Assembly: GCF_001402915.1 (NCBI RefSeq)
Contig: NZ_CP012945.1
Span: forward strand, 1,775,501-1,839,500
DNA from: Devosia sp. A16
GTDB lineage: Bacteria > Pseudomonadota > Alphaproteobacteria > Rhizobiales > Devosiaceae
Reading direction: 5' to 3'
Length of the DNA stretch: 64,000 nucleotides
The translations under genes were made by a program, and so were the position numbers. Under the pieces are notes generated by a model. The model searched no databases, was not told where the DNA came from, and saw only the letters and a program-made list of their open reading frames with translations. Below are positions 28,726-38,459 of this stretch, piece after piece (the first letter of the stretch is position 1; each line of letters starts with the position of its first letter).

Positions 28726-30968
28726 GCCACACGCTCCTCGGTCACCAGGCGGCCGACAGGCTCCGGCCGGGCCGCACGGCGCGCAAAGCGCAGCCGCAGG
28801 GCGTTGGCGACGACGATCACCGAGGACGAGGACATCGCGACGGCGGCGATCAGCGGGGTCACCTGGCCGCAGACGGCAAGCGGCACGGCGATGGCATTGT
28901 AGCCCACAGCCAGCGCAAGGTTCTGCGACACCAGCCGCGCCGCGCGCCGCGCCGTGCCAACCACGAACGGCACGGCCCCGAGATCGTCACCGGCAAACAC
29001 GAAGTCGGCGGCGCTGCGCCCGATATCGGCCGCCGAGCTGGGTGCCATCGAGACATAGGCCGCCCGCAGCGCCGGAGCGTCGTTGATGCCGTCGCCCACC
29101 ATCATGGTGCGCCCTTGCGATACCGCCTCGACCTTCTGTTCGGGCTTGAGCTCGCCCTGGGCGACATCGATCCCGACGGCCGCTGCGATCGCGTCGACCG
29201 GACCCTGCCGGTCGCCCGAAACCAGGCGCGATGCGAGCCCGAGGCGCCGCAGTTCGGCGATGCTCTCGCGGGCGTTTGCCCGGGGCGGGTCGCTGAACCG
29301 ATAGCTGGCCCTGAGCGCCCCGTCGGCGGCGAGACAAACCTCGGTGAGGGCCCCCGCCCCTGCATCGGGCAACCCGCACCAGTCGCGACTGCCCAGCCGC
29401 CAGCTGACGCCGCCCACCACGCCTTCGATCCCGCGACCGGCGCTCTCGCGCACCACGCCGGCGAACGGCCGGCCGTGGCCGATATGGGCGGTGAGCGCCC
29501 GCGACAGCGGGTGGGTACTGACCGAGGCGAGGGCGAACGCCACCTCCTCATCCGCTGGATCGGCGACGTGGCTCTCGACCACTTGTGGCCGCCCTTGGGT
29601 GAGAGTGCCGGTCTTGTCGAAGGCCACCGAGGTGATCTCGGCGGCACGTTCGAGCGCCGCGCCGTTCTTCATCAGGATGCCGCGTTCGAACAGCCGTCCG
29701 GCCGCCACCACGTGGACGATCGGAACGGCAAGCGCGAGGGCGCACGGACAGGTGATGATCAGCACCGCCACCGCATTGAGCAGCGCCATATGCCAGTCGC
29801 CGCCCACGAGCCCCCAACCGAGAAAGGTGGAGAGCGCAACGGTATGCACCACCGGGGCATAGATCGCGGCGGCCCGGTCGGCGATGCGCCGCGGCCGGGT
29901 GCGGGCATTTTCGGCGGCATCCATCATTGCAGCCATCCGCGCGAGGAAGGAATCGGTGGAGCCGCGCAAGGCGCGAAGCTCCACCGGTGCACCCAGGGTG
30001 TTGGCCCCCGAAACCACCTCCCCTCCCGCGGCGATCAGCTGAGGGGCGGTTTCGCCGGTGATGATCGAATAGTCGAACGCCCCTTCGTCCGAGGTAACGA
30101 TCGCGTCGACCGGAACCCGCTCCCCGGCCTTCAGCTGCAGCTGCATGCCCGGCGCGATCTCGTCCAGCCGCAGGTACTCGCGACGCCCATCGTCGTGGAT
30201 GCGGGTGGCGCCGCGGGGCTGCAGCCGGGCCAGCCCGACGATGGCGCTGCGCGCCCGCTCGCGCATCAGGTGGTCGAGCGTGCGCCCGATCAGCAGGAAG
30301 AACAGCAGGCTGGTCGAAGCATCGAAATAGGCGTGGCGGCCCGATTGCAGGGTCTCGTACAGGCTGAGCGCCGTGGCGAGGATGATGCCGATCGAGATCG
30401 GCACATCCATGTTGGTCTTTCCAACCTGCAGCGCGCGCCAGGCGGAGCGGAAGAAGATGCGTCCGGCATAGGCGATGGCTGGCAGGGCGATGATCGCCGA
30501 GAGCCAGTGAAACAGGTCACGCGTGGCGTCATTGGCGCCCGACCAGACCGACACGGAAAACAGCATGATGTTGCCGGCAGCGAAGCCCGCGACACCCAGC
30601 GCCCGGAGCAGTTCGGCCAGCACCGGATCGCCCCCGCTCTCTTCGGCGGGATCGAGCACATAGGTATGATAGCCGCTGCGGCGGATGGCGGGAGCAAGCT
30701 CGGCGGCGCTGCCTGCTTCGGGGTCGAACGCCACACGCACGCGGCGCGCTGTGAGGTTGACGCGCGCTGCGACAACCTGCGGCAGCTCGAGCAAGGCCGT
30801 CTCGATCGAGCGGATGCAGGCAGCGCAATGCGCATCGGGAACCGCGAACTCGAGCTGGCGTCGGCCGTCGCCCAGCGGGCGGCTGAGCGCCAGCAGCGCC
30901 TGCCCGTCGGCTTCGATGGCAGCCGGCTCGTCGACGATGCTGTGGGCCCCGGGAACACAGCAGCTCAT
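28722..30968 (-). CDS. ccoI: copper-translocating P-type ATPase for cbb3 oxidase assembly (CcoI/FixI)
   Basis: 748 residues. N-terminal MSCC and an HMA metal domain with CAAC (Cys 48, Cys 51), eight-helix P1B topology, the transmembrane CPC metal site (IITCPCALAL), DKTGTLTQG phosphorylation loop and GDGINDAPALR. CcoI exports Cu+ toward the periplasmic side for the CuB centre of the cbb3 oxidase rather than conferring bulk copper resistance. Start and stop overlap ccoH and ccoS by 4 bases, in the standard ccoGHIS order. Confidence 0.95.
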   Translation of the reverse strand: MSCCVPGAHSIVDEPAAIEADGQALLALSRPLGDGRRQLEFAVPDAHCAACIRSIETALLELPQVVAARVNLTARRVRVAFDPEAGSAAELAPAIRRSGYHTYVLDPAEESGGDPVLAELLRALGVAGFAAGNIMLFSVSVWSGANDATRDLFHWLSAIIALPAIAYAGRIFFRSAWRALQVGKTNMDVPISIGIILATALSLYETLQSGRHAYFDASTSLLFFLLIGRTLDHLMRERARSAIVGLARLQPRGATRIHDDGRREYLRLDEIAPGMQLQLKAGERVPVDAIVTSDEGAFDYSIITGETAPQLIAAGGEVVSGANTLGAPVELRALRGSTDSFLARMAAMMDAAENARTRPRRIADRAAAIYAPVVHTVALSTFLGWGLVGGDWHMALLNAVAVLIITCPCALALAVPIVHVVAAGRLFERGILMKNGAALERAAEITSVAFDKTGTLTQGRPQVVESHVADPADEEVAFALASVSTHPLSRALTAHIGHGRPFAGVVRESAGRGIEGVVGGVSWRLGSRDWCGLPDAGAGALTEVCLAADGALRASYRFSDPPRANARESIAELRRLGLASRLVSGDRQGPVDAIAAAVGIDVAQGELKPEQKVEAVSQGRTMMVGDGINDAPALRAAYVSMAPSSAADIGRSAADFVFAGDDLGAVPFVVGTARRAARLVSQNLALAVGYNAIAVPLAVCGQVTPLIAAVAMSSSSVIVVANALRLRFARRAARPEPVGRLVTEERVA

Positions 30969-31462
30969 GGCGCCTCTCCCGCGATGCTGAAGCGCTCGTG
31001 CAGTTCGAATGGGCCGAGCGGCGTGTCATCGATGGTCACCCGCGCTTCCCAGACGCCGGGCCCGAGGTCCACCGGGCCGGTATAGACGCCATCGGCCCGG
31101 CGAACGAGCGTCACCGCCTGGTCATCGTGCCCGCCCACCGGTCGATTGATCTGCAGCACCGGGGCACCGAGCTCGATCGGGCTGCCATCGGCGCCGCGCA
31201 CCTCGAGCAGCGCCGCCCCGCCGGCATAGCCCAGGCTGGCGCGCCAGCCGGCCTGCTGTTGCGCCAGATGCGCCAGCCGCCTGGTCTCGAACTCCTGGCT
31301 TGCGACATAGGAGTTCTGCACCACGAGGCCGGTCCAGCTGACCGAGGAGATGACGGCCATGGTGATGTTGACGGCGATGACCACGCCGAAAAAGGCGACG
31401 ATGGTCAGCAGCATGTGCCGGCCGGTGAATTCGCCGCGCCGGGCGCTGGGACTGCCGGTCAT
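30965..31462 (-). CDS. ccoH: FixH/CcoH family cbb3 oxidase assembly protein
   Basis: 165 residues; a short basic N-terminus, one membrane anchor at ~17-38 (LLTIVAFFGVVIAVN) with the FixH motif VVIAVNITMA and NSYVASQEFE, then a periplasmic beta domain. FixH/CcoH is a membrane factor that interacts with CcoN during assembly of the cbb3 oxidase. Overlaps both ccoG and ccoI by 4 bases. Confidence 0.93.
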   Translation of the reverse strand: MTGSPSARRGEFTGRHMLLTIVAFFGVVIAVNITMAVISSVSWTGLVVQNSYVASQEFETRRLAHLAQQQAGWRASLGYAGGAALLEVRGADGSPIELGAPVLQINRPVGGHDDQAVTLVRRADGVYTGPVDLGPGVWEARVTIDDTPLGPFELHERFSIAGEAP

Positions 31463-33021
31463 CTGCGCTGCTCCGGAACTTCGAACGTGGTCTCGACGCT
31501 GCGGCTGATGCCGGCTTTTTCGTCGGCGACCACGATGTCGAACGTGGTCTTGCCGGCAGGCAGCGCCTCGGGGGCCACCCGCACGTAGAGCCGCAGCGGC
31601 AGCACCTTGTCGGGCGCCAACGTCAGATCGAGGCTGCCGCTCGTCGCGGTGCCGCTGTCGGCCAGCGACAGGCTGCCGCCCGGCAGGCGGTCGAGCCGCA
31701 GCCTCACTTCACGCGGCTCCGGCGTCATGTTCAGCACCTTGACGTCGTAGCCGTTGCGGATCGAGCCGTCGCGCAGCTCGACATAAAGCGGGTTGCGGTC
31801 ATGCAGCACGTTGAGCGACAGCGGCGTCCGCAGCGCCAACGCCGTCAGCATGGCGAGGCCGATAGCCGACCAGCCGATGAAATAGACGATGGTGCGGGGA
31901 CGGATGATCGAGTGCCAGTCGGTGCGCTTGATCGCGGCGACGAGCCGGCCGGTGGCGGGGTCGCGCACCCGGGCCGGTTCCACCGCCGGGCCGCCGCGGG
32001 TGGCGAGCGCCATGTTGCGGCTGTAGTCGCTGAGCGTCGCGTAGGAGATGAGGCCGCGTTCCTTGCCCAGCCTGGTCATCACGTCGTCGCACGCGTCGAT
32101 GCACAGCGCGCAGGTGATGCACTCGAGCTGCTGGCCATCGCGGATGTCGATCCCCATCGGGCAGACGACGACGCAGGCGTTGCAGTCGACACAGTCGCCC
32201 ACCGGCTTGCCCTCGGCGATCGCCTTCTTGGCATGGCGGGTGCGCGGCTCGCCGCGCCAGTCGTTGTAGGTGACGGTCAGCGAGTTCTCGTCAAGCATTG
32301 CCCCCTGGATGCGCGGCCAGGGGCACATATAGGTGCAGACCTGCTCGCGCAGCAGGCCGCCGAACGTGTAGGTGGTGGCCGTCAGCAGGGCGATGGTCGC
32401 ATAGGCGACAAACGGGGCCCGGAGCGTCACGACGTCGCCGAGCAGGGTGGGTGCGTCGGCGAAGTAGAAGATCCAGGCGCCGCCGGTCATCACACCGATG
32501 ACAAGCCAGACGACGTGCTTGAGGCTGCGCTTTGCGAGCTTGGCGGCCGACCACGGCGCCGCATCCAGCTTGATGCGGGCGTTGCGGTCGCCTTCAATCG
32601 CCCGCTCGACGACCAGGAACAGGTCGACCCATACGGTCTGCGGACAGGCATAGCCGCACCAGGCGCGCCCCACCGTCGAGGTGACGAGGAACAGCCCGAT
32701 CCCGGCCATCACCAGCATGCCTGCGACGTAGTAGAATTCCTGCGGCCAGATCTCGATGAACAGGAAGTAGAACCGCTTGTTGGCGAGATCGACCAGCACG
32801 GCCTGGTCGGGCGCGAACGGCCCGCGATCCCAGCGCAGCCAGGGCGTCACGTAGTAGATGCCGAGCGTGATCAGCATCACCAGCCACTTGAACCTGCGGA
32901 ACTGACCGCTGGCGCGCTTGGGAAAGATCTTCTTGCGCGGAGCGTAGAGCGGTTGGCGGCGCCCGGCGGCGTTCACCGCTTCGACGTCGTAGGTCTGAGT
33001 GTCGGCGCTGTCCGCTTGCAT
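31459..33021 (-). CDS. ccoG: cytochrome c oxidase accessory protein CcoG (FixG/RdxA)
   Basis: About 520 residues. Five membrane segments, two cubane-type ferredoxin motifs (CVDCNACVVVCPMGID and CITCALCIDACDDVM), the NapH-like LLREQVCTYMCPWPRIQ cysteine motif and a C-terminal beta domain (FixG_C). CcoG is a Cu2+ reductase that supports copper supply to the cbb3 oxidase. I choose the ATG at 33021: a GTG at 33057 is in frame but would lie before the transcription start predicted from the Fnr/FixK site at 33075. First gene of ccoGHIS. Confidence 0.93.
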   Translation of the reverse strand: MQADSADTQTYDVEAVNAAGRRQPLYAPRKKIFPKRASGQFRRFKWLVMLITLGIYYVTPWLRWDRGPFAPDQAVLVDLANKRFYFLFIEIWPQEFYYVAGMLVMAGIGLFLVTSTVGRAWCGYACPQTVWVDLFLVVERAIEGDRNARIKLDAAPWSAAKLAKRSLKHVVWLVIGVMTGGAWIFYFADAPTLLGDVVTLRAPFVAYATIALLTATTYTFGGLLREQVCTYMCPWPRIQGAMLDENSLTVTYNDWRGEPRTRHAKKAIAEGKPVGDCVDCNACVVVCPMGIDIRDGQQLECITCALCIDACDDVMTRLGKERGLISYATLSDYSRNMALATRGGPAVEPARVRDPATGRLVAAIKRTDWHSIIRPRTIVYFIGWSAIGLAMLTALALRTPLSLNVLHDRNPLYVELRDGSIRNGYDVKVLNMTPEPREVRLRLDRLPGGSLSLADSGTATSGSLDLTLAPDKVLPLRLYVRVAPEALPAGKTTFDIVVADEKAGISRSVETTFEVPEQRR

Positions 33022-33074
33022 CTGGGATTCCGGAACGATCTGGGTTGGTTGTTGCACGGCGTGGGCAAGCAGCT

Positions 33075-33088
33075 TTGATCTGGGTCAG
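33075..33088. promoter_or_regulatory. Fnr/FixK box upstream of ccoGHIS
   Basis: TTGATCTGGGTCAG, one base off the dyad consensus. Centre at -41.5 puts the start site near 33040, 19 bases before the ccoG ATG at 33021. Confidence 0.7.
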
Positions 33089-33117
33089 GAGGGAGGCGCT
33101 TGCGGTCGCCCCCCTCC
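33088..33117 (-). terminator. hairpin after ccoP
   Basis: GGAGGGAGGCG pairs with CGCCCCCCTCC (one mismatch) over an 8-base loop, 27 bases beyond the ccoP stop and abutting the ccoG promoter site. Probably separates the ccoNOQP and ccoGHIS transcripts, although leakage would be harmless. Confidence 0.5.
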
Positions 33118-33143
33118 CCCCTTGGTGGCTTGGCGCCTGAGCG

Positions 33144-34010
33144 CTATTGGCCGCCACCGAGACTGTGCACATAGACCGCAAGTTGCCTGACCGCCGTATC
33201 GCCCAGGCGGGCGCTCCAGGCCGGCATGACGCCGTGCCGCGGCCGGTTGACCTGGGCGCGGATGGCCTCGAGCGTTCCGCCATAGAGCCAGACGTGGTCG
33301 TTGAGCGACGGCCCGCCCAGTTCCGGCATGCCCGCTCCGCTCTCGCCATGGCAGCTGGCGCAGTTATCCGCGAACAGCTGCTGGCCGGCCGGGCTCGCCT
33401 CGCCGCCCTCGATGCCGGAGAACGATGCGACCTGCTTCGCCACCCGGTCGACATCCTGGGCGCTCAGCAGTCCGTCCACGCCGAAATTCGGCATCACGTT
33501 GTAATGGGTGTCGGGGTCGGTGGGCGAACGCGCGCCGTGCGAAATGGTCGCGTAGATCTGCTCGATCGTGCCGCCCCACAGCCACTCGTCGTCGTTGAGG
33601 TTGGGATAGCCCGCGCTGCCGGTTGCGCCGGTGCCGTGGCATTGCGAACAATAAACCTTGTAGAACGATTTCCCGCCCGCCCGGGCAAAGCGCGCCAAGG
33701 CCTCGTTCCTGGGGAGGTCGGCGACCGGCGTCGTCGCCACCGCCTGCAGCATGTCGCCCTGCGCCGCCTTTGCCGCCGCGAGGTCGGCATCGAGCGCGGC
33801 CCGGCTCGAATAGCCGAGCACCCCGGTGGTTGCCGACGAGATCATCGGCCAGGCCGGAAAGGCAATGGTGTAGCCCAGCGCGAACACGATCGTGCCGTAG
33901 AACGTCCACAGCCACCAGCGTGGCAGCGGGTTGTTGAGCTCCTTGATACCGTCCCATTCGTGGCCGGTGGTTTCGACGCCGCTGAGCTTGTCGATGTCCT
34001 TGTCGCTCAT
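33144..34010 (-). CDS. ccoP: cytochrome c oxidase cbb3-type subunit III (diheme)
   Basis: 288 residues; CcoP N-terminal motif HEWDGIKELNNPLPRWW, a membrane helix (~32-52), then two c-type cytochrome domains with CSQCH (121-125) and CASCH (217-221). The distal Met ligands are in YNVMPNFG and HGVMPAWS. CcoP passes electrons from cytochrome c to CcoO/CcoN from the periplasmic side. The start overlaps the ccoQ stop by 4 bases. Full length for the family. Confidence 0.97.
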   Translation of the reverse strand: MSDKDIDKLSGVETTGHEWDGIKELNNPLPRWWLWTFYGTIVFALGYTIAFPAWPMISSATTGVLGYSSRAALDADLAAAKAAQGDMLQAVATTPVADLPRNEALARFARAGGKSFYKVYCSQCHGTGATGSAGYPNLNDDEWLWGGTIEQIYATISHGARSPTDPDTHYNVMPNFGVDGLLSAQDVDRVAKQVASFSGIEGGEASPAGQQLFADNCASCHGESGAGMPELGGPSLNDHVWLYGGTLEAIRAQVNRPRHGVMPAWSARLGDTAVRQLAVYVHSLGGGQ

Positions 34011-34192
34011 CGACCGACCTCCCGGTCCCGGGGCGCGCCGTCGTCGAGCGGAATGCGGGCGGCATCGCGCGCGTTAGCCCGCGCCCCGGGGCGCACCAGG
34101 AAGAACACCACGGTGAGGAAAATCGCCATCATGTAGAGCAGGCCCCAGCTGTCGGCGAAATGTCGGAGCGCGTCGTAGAGTGCGGTTGGCAT
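34007..34192 (-). CDS. ccoQ: cbb3-type cytochrome oxidase subunit CcoQ
   Basis: 61 residues with one membrane helix (WGLLYMMAIFLTVVFFLVRPG) and a charged cytoplasmic tail, the CcoQ/FixQ pattern. CcoQ stabilises the association of CcoP with the CcoNO core. Located between ccoO (12 bases upstream) and ccoP (4-base overlap). Confidence 0.95.
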   Translation of the reverse strand: MPTALYDALRHFADSWGLLYMMAIFLTVVFFLVRPGARANARDAARIPLDDGAPRDREVGR

Positions 34193-34204
34193 GGTCTGGC
34201 TCGC

Positions 34205-34936
34205 TTAGCGGTAGTTGGCCTGGGCGTCGTAGGTCGAGAAATCGACCAGCGTGCCGAGCATCTGGAGATAGGCGACCAGCGCATCCATCTCGGTGATCTG
34301 TTTGGGGTTGCCGTCGAAATCCTCGGCGCGCACGTTGCTGTAGCGCGCGACCAGCCCCGAGGTGTCCGCCTCCGGCGTCGCCTGGGCGACGAGGTCGCGT
34401 TCCGCGTTGGCGATCGCCTCCTCGCCATAGGGCACGCCCACGGCGGCATTGGCCTTGAGGCTGGCGGCGGTGTTGCGGGTGTCGAGCGGGGTCTCGGCGA
34501 GGAACCCGTATTTGGGCATGATCGACTCGGGCACCAGGGCCTGGGGGTTGGTCAGGTGCTCGACATGCCACTCGTCCGAGTAGCGGCCGCCGACCCGCGC
34601 CAGGTCGGGCCCGGTGCGCTTGGAGCCCCACTGGAACGGATGGTCGTACATCGACTCCGCCGCCAGCGAGTAGTGGCCGTAGCGCTCGGTCTCGTCGCGG
34701 AACGGGCGGATCATCTGGCTGTGGCAGGTATAGCAGCCCTCGCGGATATAGATGTCGCGCCCCGCCAGCTCGAGCGGGGTGTAAGGGCGCATCCCCTCCA
34801 CCTTTTCGATGGTGTTCTGGAAATAGAACAGCGGCGCGACTTCGACGATGCCGCCGATGCACACCACCACCAGCGACAGGGTGAGGAGCAGCGTGGCGTT
34901 GCGTTCGATGACGCCGTGCTTGCCGAGAATATCCAT
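34205..34936 (-). CDS. ccoO: cytochrome c oxidase cbb3-type subunit II (monoheme)
   Basis: 243 residues; N-terminal membrane anchor (~residues 15-35) and a periplasmic monoheme cytochrome c domain with CYTCH (68-72) and the motif [15 protein letters not shown] that follows heme attachment in CcoO. Transfers electrons to the high-spin heme of CcoN. 13 bases downstream of ccoN. Confidence 0.97.
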   Translation of the reverse strand: MDILGKHGVIERNATLLLTLSLVVVCIGGIVEVAPLFYFQNTIEKVEGMRPYTPLELAGRDIYIREGCYTCHSQMIRPFRDETERYGHYSLAAESMYDHPFQWGSKRTGPDLARVGGRYSDEWHVEHLTNPQALVPESIMPKYGFLAETPLDTRNTAASLKANAAVGVPYGEEAIANAERDLVAQATPEADTSGLVARYSNVRAEDFDGNPKQITEMDALVAYLQMLGTLVDFSTYDAQANYR

Positions 34937-34949
34937 GGTTCGCGCGCTC

Positions 34950-36578
34950 CTATTCGGCCGGCTGCAGCTGGGTGGTGAGGATCGGACGCTCGGTGCGGAC
35001 GCGGCCGCGAATGGTCATCCAGATGTTGAAGGCCATCACCAGTCCGCCGGCGAGGTAGAGCATGCCGCCGAAGGCCCGAGCGATGTAGTAGGGGTGGAGC
35101 GCGGCGACCGTCTCGGCGAACGAGTAGACGAGGAACCCCTCGGCATCGTACTCGCGCCACATCAGGCCCTGCATGATGCCCGAGACCCACATCACCGCCG
35201 CGTAGATCACGATGCCGGTGGTGGCGAGCCAGAAGTGCCAGTTGACCATGCGCGGCGAGTAGAGTTGCCGGCGCCCCCACAGCCGCGGCACCATGAAATA
35301 GACCGCCGCGAACGAGATCATGCCGACCCAGCCGAGCGCCCCCGAGTGCACGTGGCCGATGGTCCAGTCGGTATAGTGGCTGAGCCCGTTCACCGACTTG
35401 ATCGACATCACCGGACCTTCGAAGGTCGACATGCCGTAAAAGGCGAGGGCGATCACCATCATGCGGATGATCGGGTCGGTGCGCACCTTGTCCCAGGCGC
35501 CGCGCAGCGTCATCAGCCCGTTGATCATGCCGCCCCAGCTGGGCATCCACAGCATGATCGAGAACACCATGCCGAGCGTCTGCGCCCAGTCGGGCAGCGC
35601 GGTGTAATGCAGGTGGTGCGGACCGGCCCAGATGTAGAGAAAGATCAGCGCCCAGAAATGGATGATCGACAGCCGGTAGCTGTAGACCGGGCGCCCCGCC
35701 TGCTTGGGCATGTAGTAATACATCATGCCCAGGAAGCCCGCGGTGAGGAAGAAGCCGACGGCGTTGTGGCCGTACCACCACTGGGTCAGCGCATCCTGCA
35801 CCCCCGAGAACAGCGAATAGCTCCTGGACCCCAGCAGGCTCACCGGCACGGCCAGGTTGTTGACCACGTGCAGCATCGCGATGGTGACGATGAAGGCAAG
35901 GTAGAACCAGTTCGCCACATAGATATGCGGCTCCTTGCGCTTGATGATGGTGCCCAGGAACAGCACCAGGTAGGCGACCCAGACGATGGTCAGCCACAGG
36001 TCGGTGTACCACTCGGGCTCGGCATATTCGCGGCTCTGCGTGATGCCGAGCAGGTACCCGGTCGCGGCCATGACGATGAACAGCTGGTAGCCCCAGAACA
36101 CGAACCAGGCGAGGTTGTCGCTGATCAGCCGGGCGCGCGAGGTGCGCTGCACCACGTAGAAGCTGGTGGTGAGCAAGGCCGTGCCGCCGAAGGCGAACAC
36201 CACGGCCGAGGTGTGGAGCGGCCGCAGGCGGCCGAAATTGAACCACGGCCCGAAATTGAGCTCGGGAAAGGCCAGCTGCAGCGCGATGACCACGCCGACC
36301 AGGAAGCCGACGCACCCCCAGAATACGGTGAGGATGGAGCCGATGCGGATCGGCGCATCGAAATAGACCGCCCCGTCCGGGCTGGCGCCATCAGCCGCCG
36401 CGGGAACGCGCTCGGGCTTGCGCATCAGGATGATTGTGGCGACCCCGAGCACCGCGGCGATGATGCCCCAATGGGCCGTGAAGGCCGCGTCCTGTCCTAA
36501 CCCGGACAGGACCAGCGACAGGAACGTCGCCCCTCCCAGGACGATGATCCAAGGCAGATTCTGCAAAGCGGCCCCCAT
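34950..36578 (-). CDS. ccoN: cytochrome c oxidase cbb3-type subunit I (catalytic)
   Basis: 542 residues from the ATG at 36578. Heme-copper oxidase core with CcoN motifs: [16 protein letters not shown] (heme-ligand His), [18 protein letters not shown] with the CuB His/Tyr region, and [17 protein letters not shown]. Twelve or more membrane helices. It reduces O2 with high affinity and pumps protons, the terminal oxidase for microaerobic growth. A very long in-frame extension upstream reads through the hemerythrin-like gene's antisense strand and is rejected; the Fnr/FixK site at 36628 predicts a start site ~15 bases before the chosen ATG. Confidence 0.96.
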   Translation of the reverse strand: MGAALQNLPWIIVLGGATFLSLVLSGLGQDAAFTAHWGIIAAVLGVATIILMRKPERVPAAADGASPDGAVYFDAPIRIGSILTVFWGCVGFLVGVVIALQLAFPELNFGPWFNFGRLRPLHTSAVVFAFGGTALLTTSFYVVQRTSRARLISDNLAWFVFWGYQLFIVMAATGYLLGITQSREYAEPEWYTDLWLTIVWVAYLVLFLGTIIKRKEPHIYVANWFYLAFIVTIAMLHVVNNLAVPVSLLGSRSYSLFSGVQDALTQWWYGHNAVGFFLTAGFLGMMYYYMPKQAGRPVYSYRLSIIHFWALIFLYIWAGPHHLHYTALPDWAQTLGMVFSIMLWMPSWGGMINGLMTLRGAWDKVRTDPIIRMMVIALAFYGMSTFEGPVMSIKSVNGLSHYTDWTIGHVHSGALGWVGMISFAAVYFMVPRLWGRRQLYSPRMVNWHFWLATTGIVIYAAVMWVSGIMQGLMWREYDAEGFLVYSFAETVAALHPYYIARAFGGMLYLAGGLVMAFNIWMTIRGRVRTERPILTTQLQPAE

Positions 36579-36627
36579 AGTGCTGCATCTCAACACCTGC
36601 ACCCTAGGGACGCCCGCCCCGAAAATT

Positions 36628-36641
36628 TTGATCCAGATCAA
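36628..36641. promoter_or_regulatory. Fnr/FixK box, ccoN-hemerythrin divergent promoter
   Basis: TTGATCCAGATCAA, near-perfect dyad. Predicted start sites at ~36593 (ccoNOQP) and ~36676 (hemerythrin-like gene) both fall just before the chosen start codons. Confidence 0.85.
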
Positions 36642-36706
36642 CGCCTCCGGAGCCGGCGCGGCCTTTGCTCCCCAAATCACACGAGGCGGAGCGAAGGGTT
36701 CGGCGA

Positions 36707-37156
36707 ATGCAGGTCCAGAAAATGCACGGCGAGCGGCTGGAGGCGGCGCTGCGCGAGTCCTTCGCCCAGCAACTGGCGCTCTGCGACGTGCTCGAGGAGA
36801 TTGCCGATTCCCTGCCCAATGCTCTGAGCCATCAGCGCTGCCTGAGAGCGGCTCAGGTGATCGGGCCGCTGCTCCGCAGCGCCCACCAGGCCGAGGAGGC
36901 AACCCTCTTTCCCCGCATCCTCGCAGCACATCCCGACGGCAGGACGGTGGTCGAGCAGTTGCGGCTGGAACACCTCGAAGACGAGTGCTTCGCCGAAGAG
37001 GTACAATACGAACTGCAATTGCTCGGCTGCCGGCAGCCGCTGCTGGCGCCCGAAGCGACTGGCTACATGCTGCGCGGCTTCTTCGAATGCCTGCGCCGCC
37101 ATGTCCGGCACGAACATGAGCTGATGACCAGCCTGCCGCAGGCCGCCGCCAGGTGA
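36707..37156 (+). CDS. hemerythrin-like domain protein
   Basis: 149 residues, all-helical. It has the spacing of a hemerythrin/HHE cation-binding bundle: [19 protein letters not shown] (HxxxE), EHLEDE, and [11 protein letters not shown] (HxxxHE) at the C-terminus, giving the His/Glu set for a diiron site. The ATG at 36707 has AAGGG nine bases upstream; earlier in-frame starts would precede the transcription start predicted from the Fnr/FixK site. Divergent from ccoNOQP and sharing its control site, so it may bind O2 or NO or protect the oxidase; function inferred. Confidence 0.82.
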   Translation: MQVQKMHGERLEAALRESFAQQLALCDVLEEIADSLPNALSHQRCLRAAQVIGPLLRSAHQAEEATLFPRILAAHPDGRTVVEQLRLEHLEDECFAEEVQYELQLLGCRQPLLAPEATGYMLRGFFECLRRHVRHEHELMTSLPQAAAR

Positions 37157-37190
37157 CCGGAACGTCGGGAGGGCGCCACCACAAGGGCCT

Positions 37191-37204
37191 TTGACACAGG
37201 TCAA
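37191..37204. promoter_or_regulatory. Fnr/FixK box upstream of the MacAB-like operon
   Basis: TTGACACAGGTCAA. Centre plus 41.5 gives a start near 37239, 30 bases before the adaptor ATG at 37269. Confidence 0.75.
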
Positions 37205-37268
37205 GCCGCCCCCGCGGGCGCAGGGCAGGATGTGCCGCTGTCGAAGCCAACAGCTGACGGGGTGCATC

Positions 37269-38459
37269 ATGCTGCAAAAAGCCGACGTCGCCGAAGTTCT
37301 GCGCGCCGAAGCGAAGCGCGGGCGGCACGGCACGCTGCTCCGTCTCGCCATCGGCGCCGGGGTGATCCTGGTGATTGCGGCGGGCGTAGCGGTGCTGTTC
37401 TCGAGGCTGGGCAGCGGCTCGACGGCGTACGAGACCACGACGGTATCGCGGGGCGACATCCTGGTCGAGCTCACTGCTACCGGCACCCTGGTGCCGACGC
37501 GGCAGGTGGCCGTTTCGAGTTCGCTCACCGGCACCATCGCCTCGGTGGATGTCGACTACAACCAGCCGGTCCGCAAGGGCCAGTTGCTCGCCCGGCTCGA
37601 TCTGCGCCCCTTCGACCTGCAGGTGCGGCGGGCCGTTGCCACGGTCGACATCCAGCAGGCCGCCCGGGATACGGCGCGCGCCGGGCTCAGTGATGCCGAA
37701 GCCGCCTGGCGCCGAACCAGCGACCTCGCCGCGGGTAAAGTCGTCAGCACTGAGAGTCTCGAACTCGCCACCACCGCCCTGCAGCGCGCGCGGGCCAGCC
37801 TGGCAGCCGCCCAAGCTCAGTTGAAGGCTGCCGAGGCCGATCTCGCCGGCGCCAGGGACAACTACGACAAGGCCAACATCGTCGCCCCCATCGACGGGAT
37901 CATGCTGGATGTGAATGCCGAAGTCGGCGAGACGATCAACGCCGCCACGCTCGCCAGCTCGCTGTTCCTCATCGCCAGCGACATCCGCCGCCTCGAGCTC
38001 GAGGCGGATATCGACGAGGCCGACGTGGCGCAGATCAAGGTTGGCGACGCGGCGAGCTTCACCGTCGAGGCGATGCCCGACCGGCCGTTCGGGGGTGTCG
38101 TCCGCCAGCTGCGCACCGGCCCTACGGTCAGCAACGGTATCACCAGCTACAAGGCGGTCATCGCCGTGGACAATGCCGGTCTGCAGCTTCGGCCAGGCAT
38201 GACCGCCACGGCGAACATTTCCACTGCCGAGGCAAAGGGCGTGCTGACGGTCCCCAACGCCGCGCTGCGCTTCGCCCCCGATGAGGCCTCGGCGGCAGCC
38301 GCGTCAAACGACAGGGCCTCTCGCGTCTATGTTCTGAGAGCCGGCGCGCCGGTGGCGCTCGCGGTGACGAGCGGGCTGACCGATGGACAGCGCACCGAGA
38401 TCAAGCCGGGCAGCCTTGTCGAGCAGGACCTTGTCGTCGTCGGAAAGAAGACTCGATGA
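37269..38459 (+). CDS. MacA-like periplasmic adaptor (membrane fusion protein)
   Basis: 396 residues from the ATG at 37269. One N-terminal membrane anchor (~residues 22-45), a lipoyl/biotinyl-like domain split by an alpha-helical hairpin (~100-190), and beta-barrel/membrane-proximal domains ([32 protein letters not shown]). This is the HlyD/MacA architecture. It should connect the downstream ABC transporter to an outer-membrane channel, whose gene is not present here. The stop overlaps the ATPase start (ATGA). Confidence 0.88.
   Translation: MLQKADVAEVLRAEAKRGRHGTLLRLAIGAGVILVIAAGVAVLFSRLGSGSTAYETTTVSRGDILVELTATGTLVPTRQVAVSSSLTGTIASVDVDYNQPVRKGQLLARLDLRPFDLQVRRAVATVDIQQAARDTARAGLSDAEAAWRRTSDLAAGKVVSTESLELATTALQRARASLAAAQAQLKAAEADLAGARDNYDKANIVAPIDGIMLDVNAEVGETINAATLASSLFLIASDIRRLELEADIDEADVAQIKVGDAASFTVEAMPDRPFGGVVRQLRTGPTVSNGITSYKAVIAVDNAGLQLRPGMTATANISTAEAKGVLTVPNAALRFAPDEASAAAASNDRASRVYVLRAGAPVALAVTSGLTDGQRTEIKPGSLVEQDLVVVGKKTR

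Noticed and set aside
36579-37814. Upstream extension of ccoN to ~950 residues
   Set aside because: The extra part is antisense to the hemerythrin-like and adaptor genes and lies upstream of the predicted ccoN transcription start.
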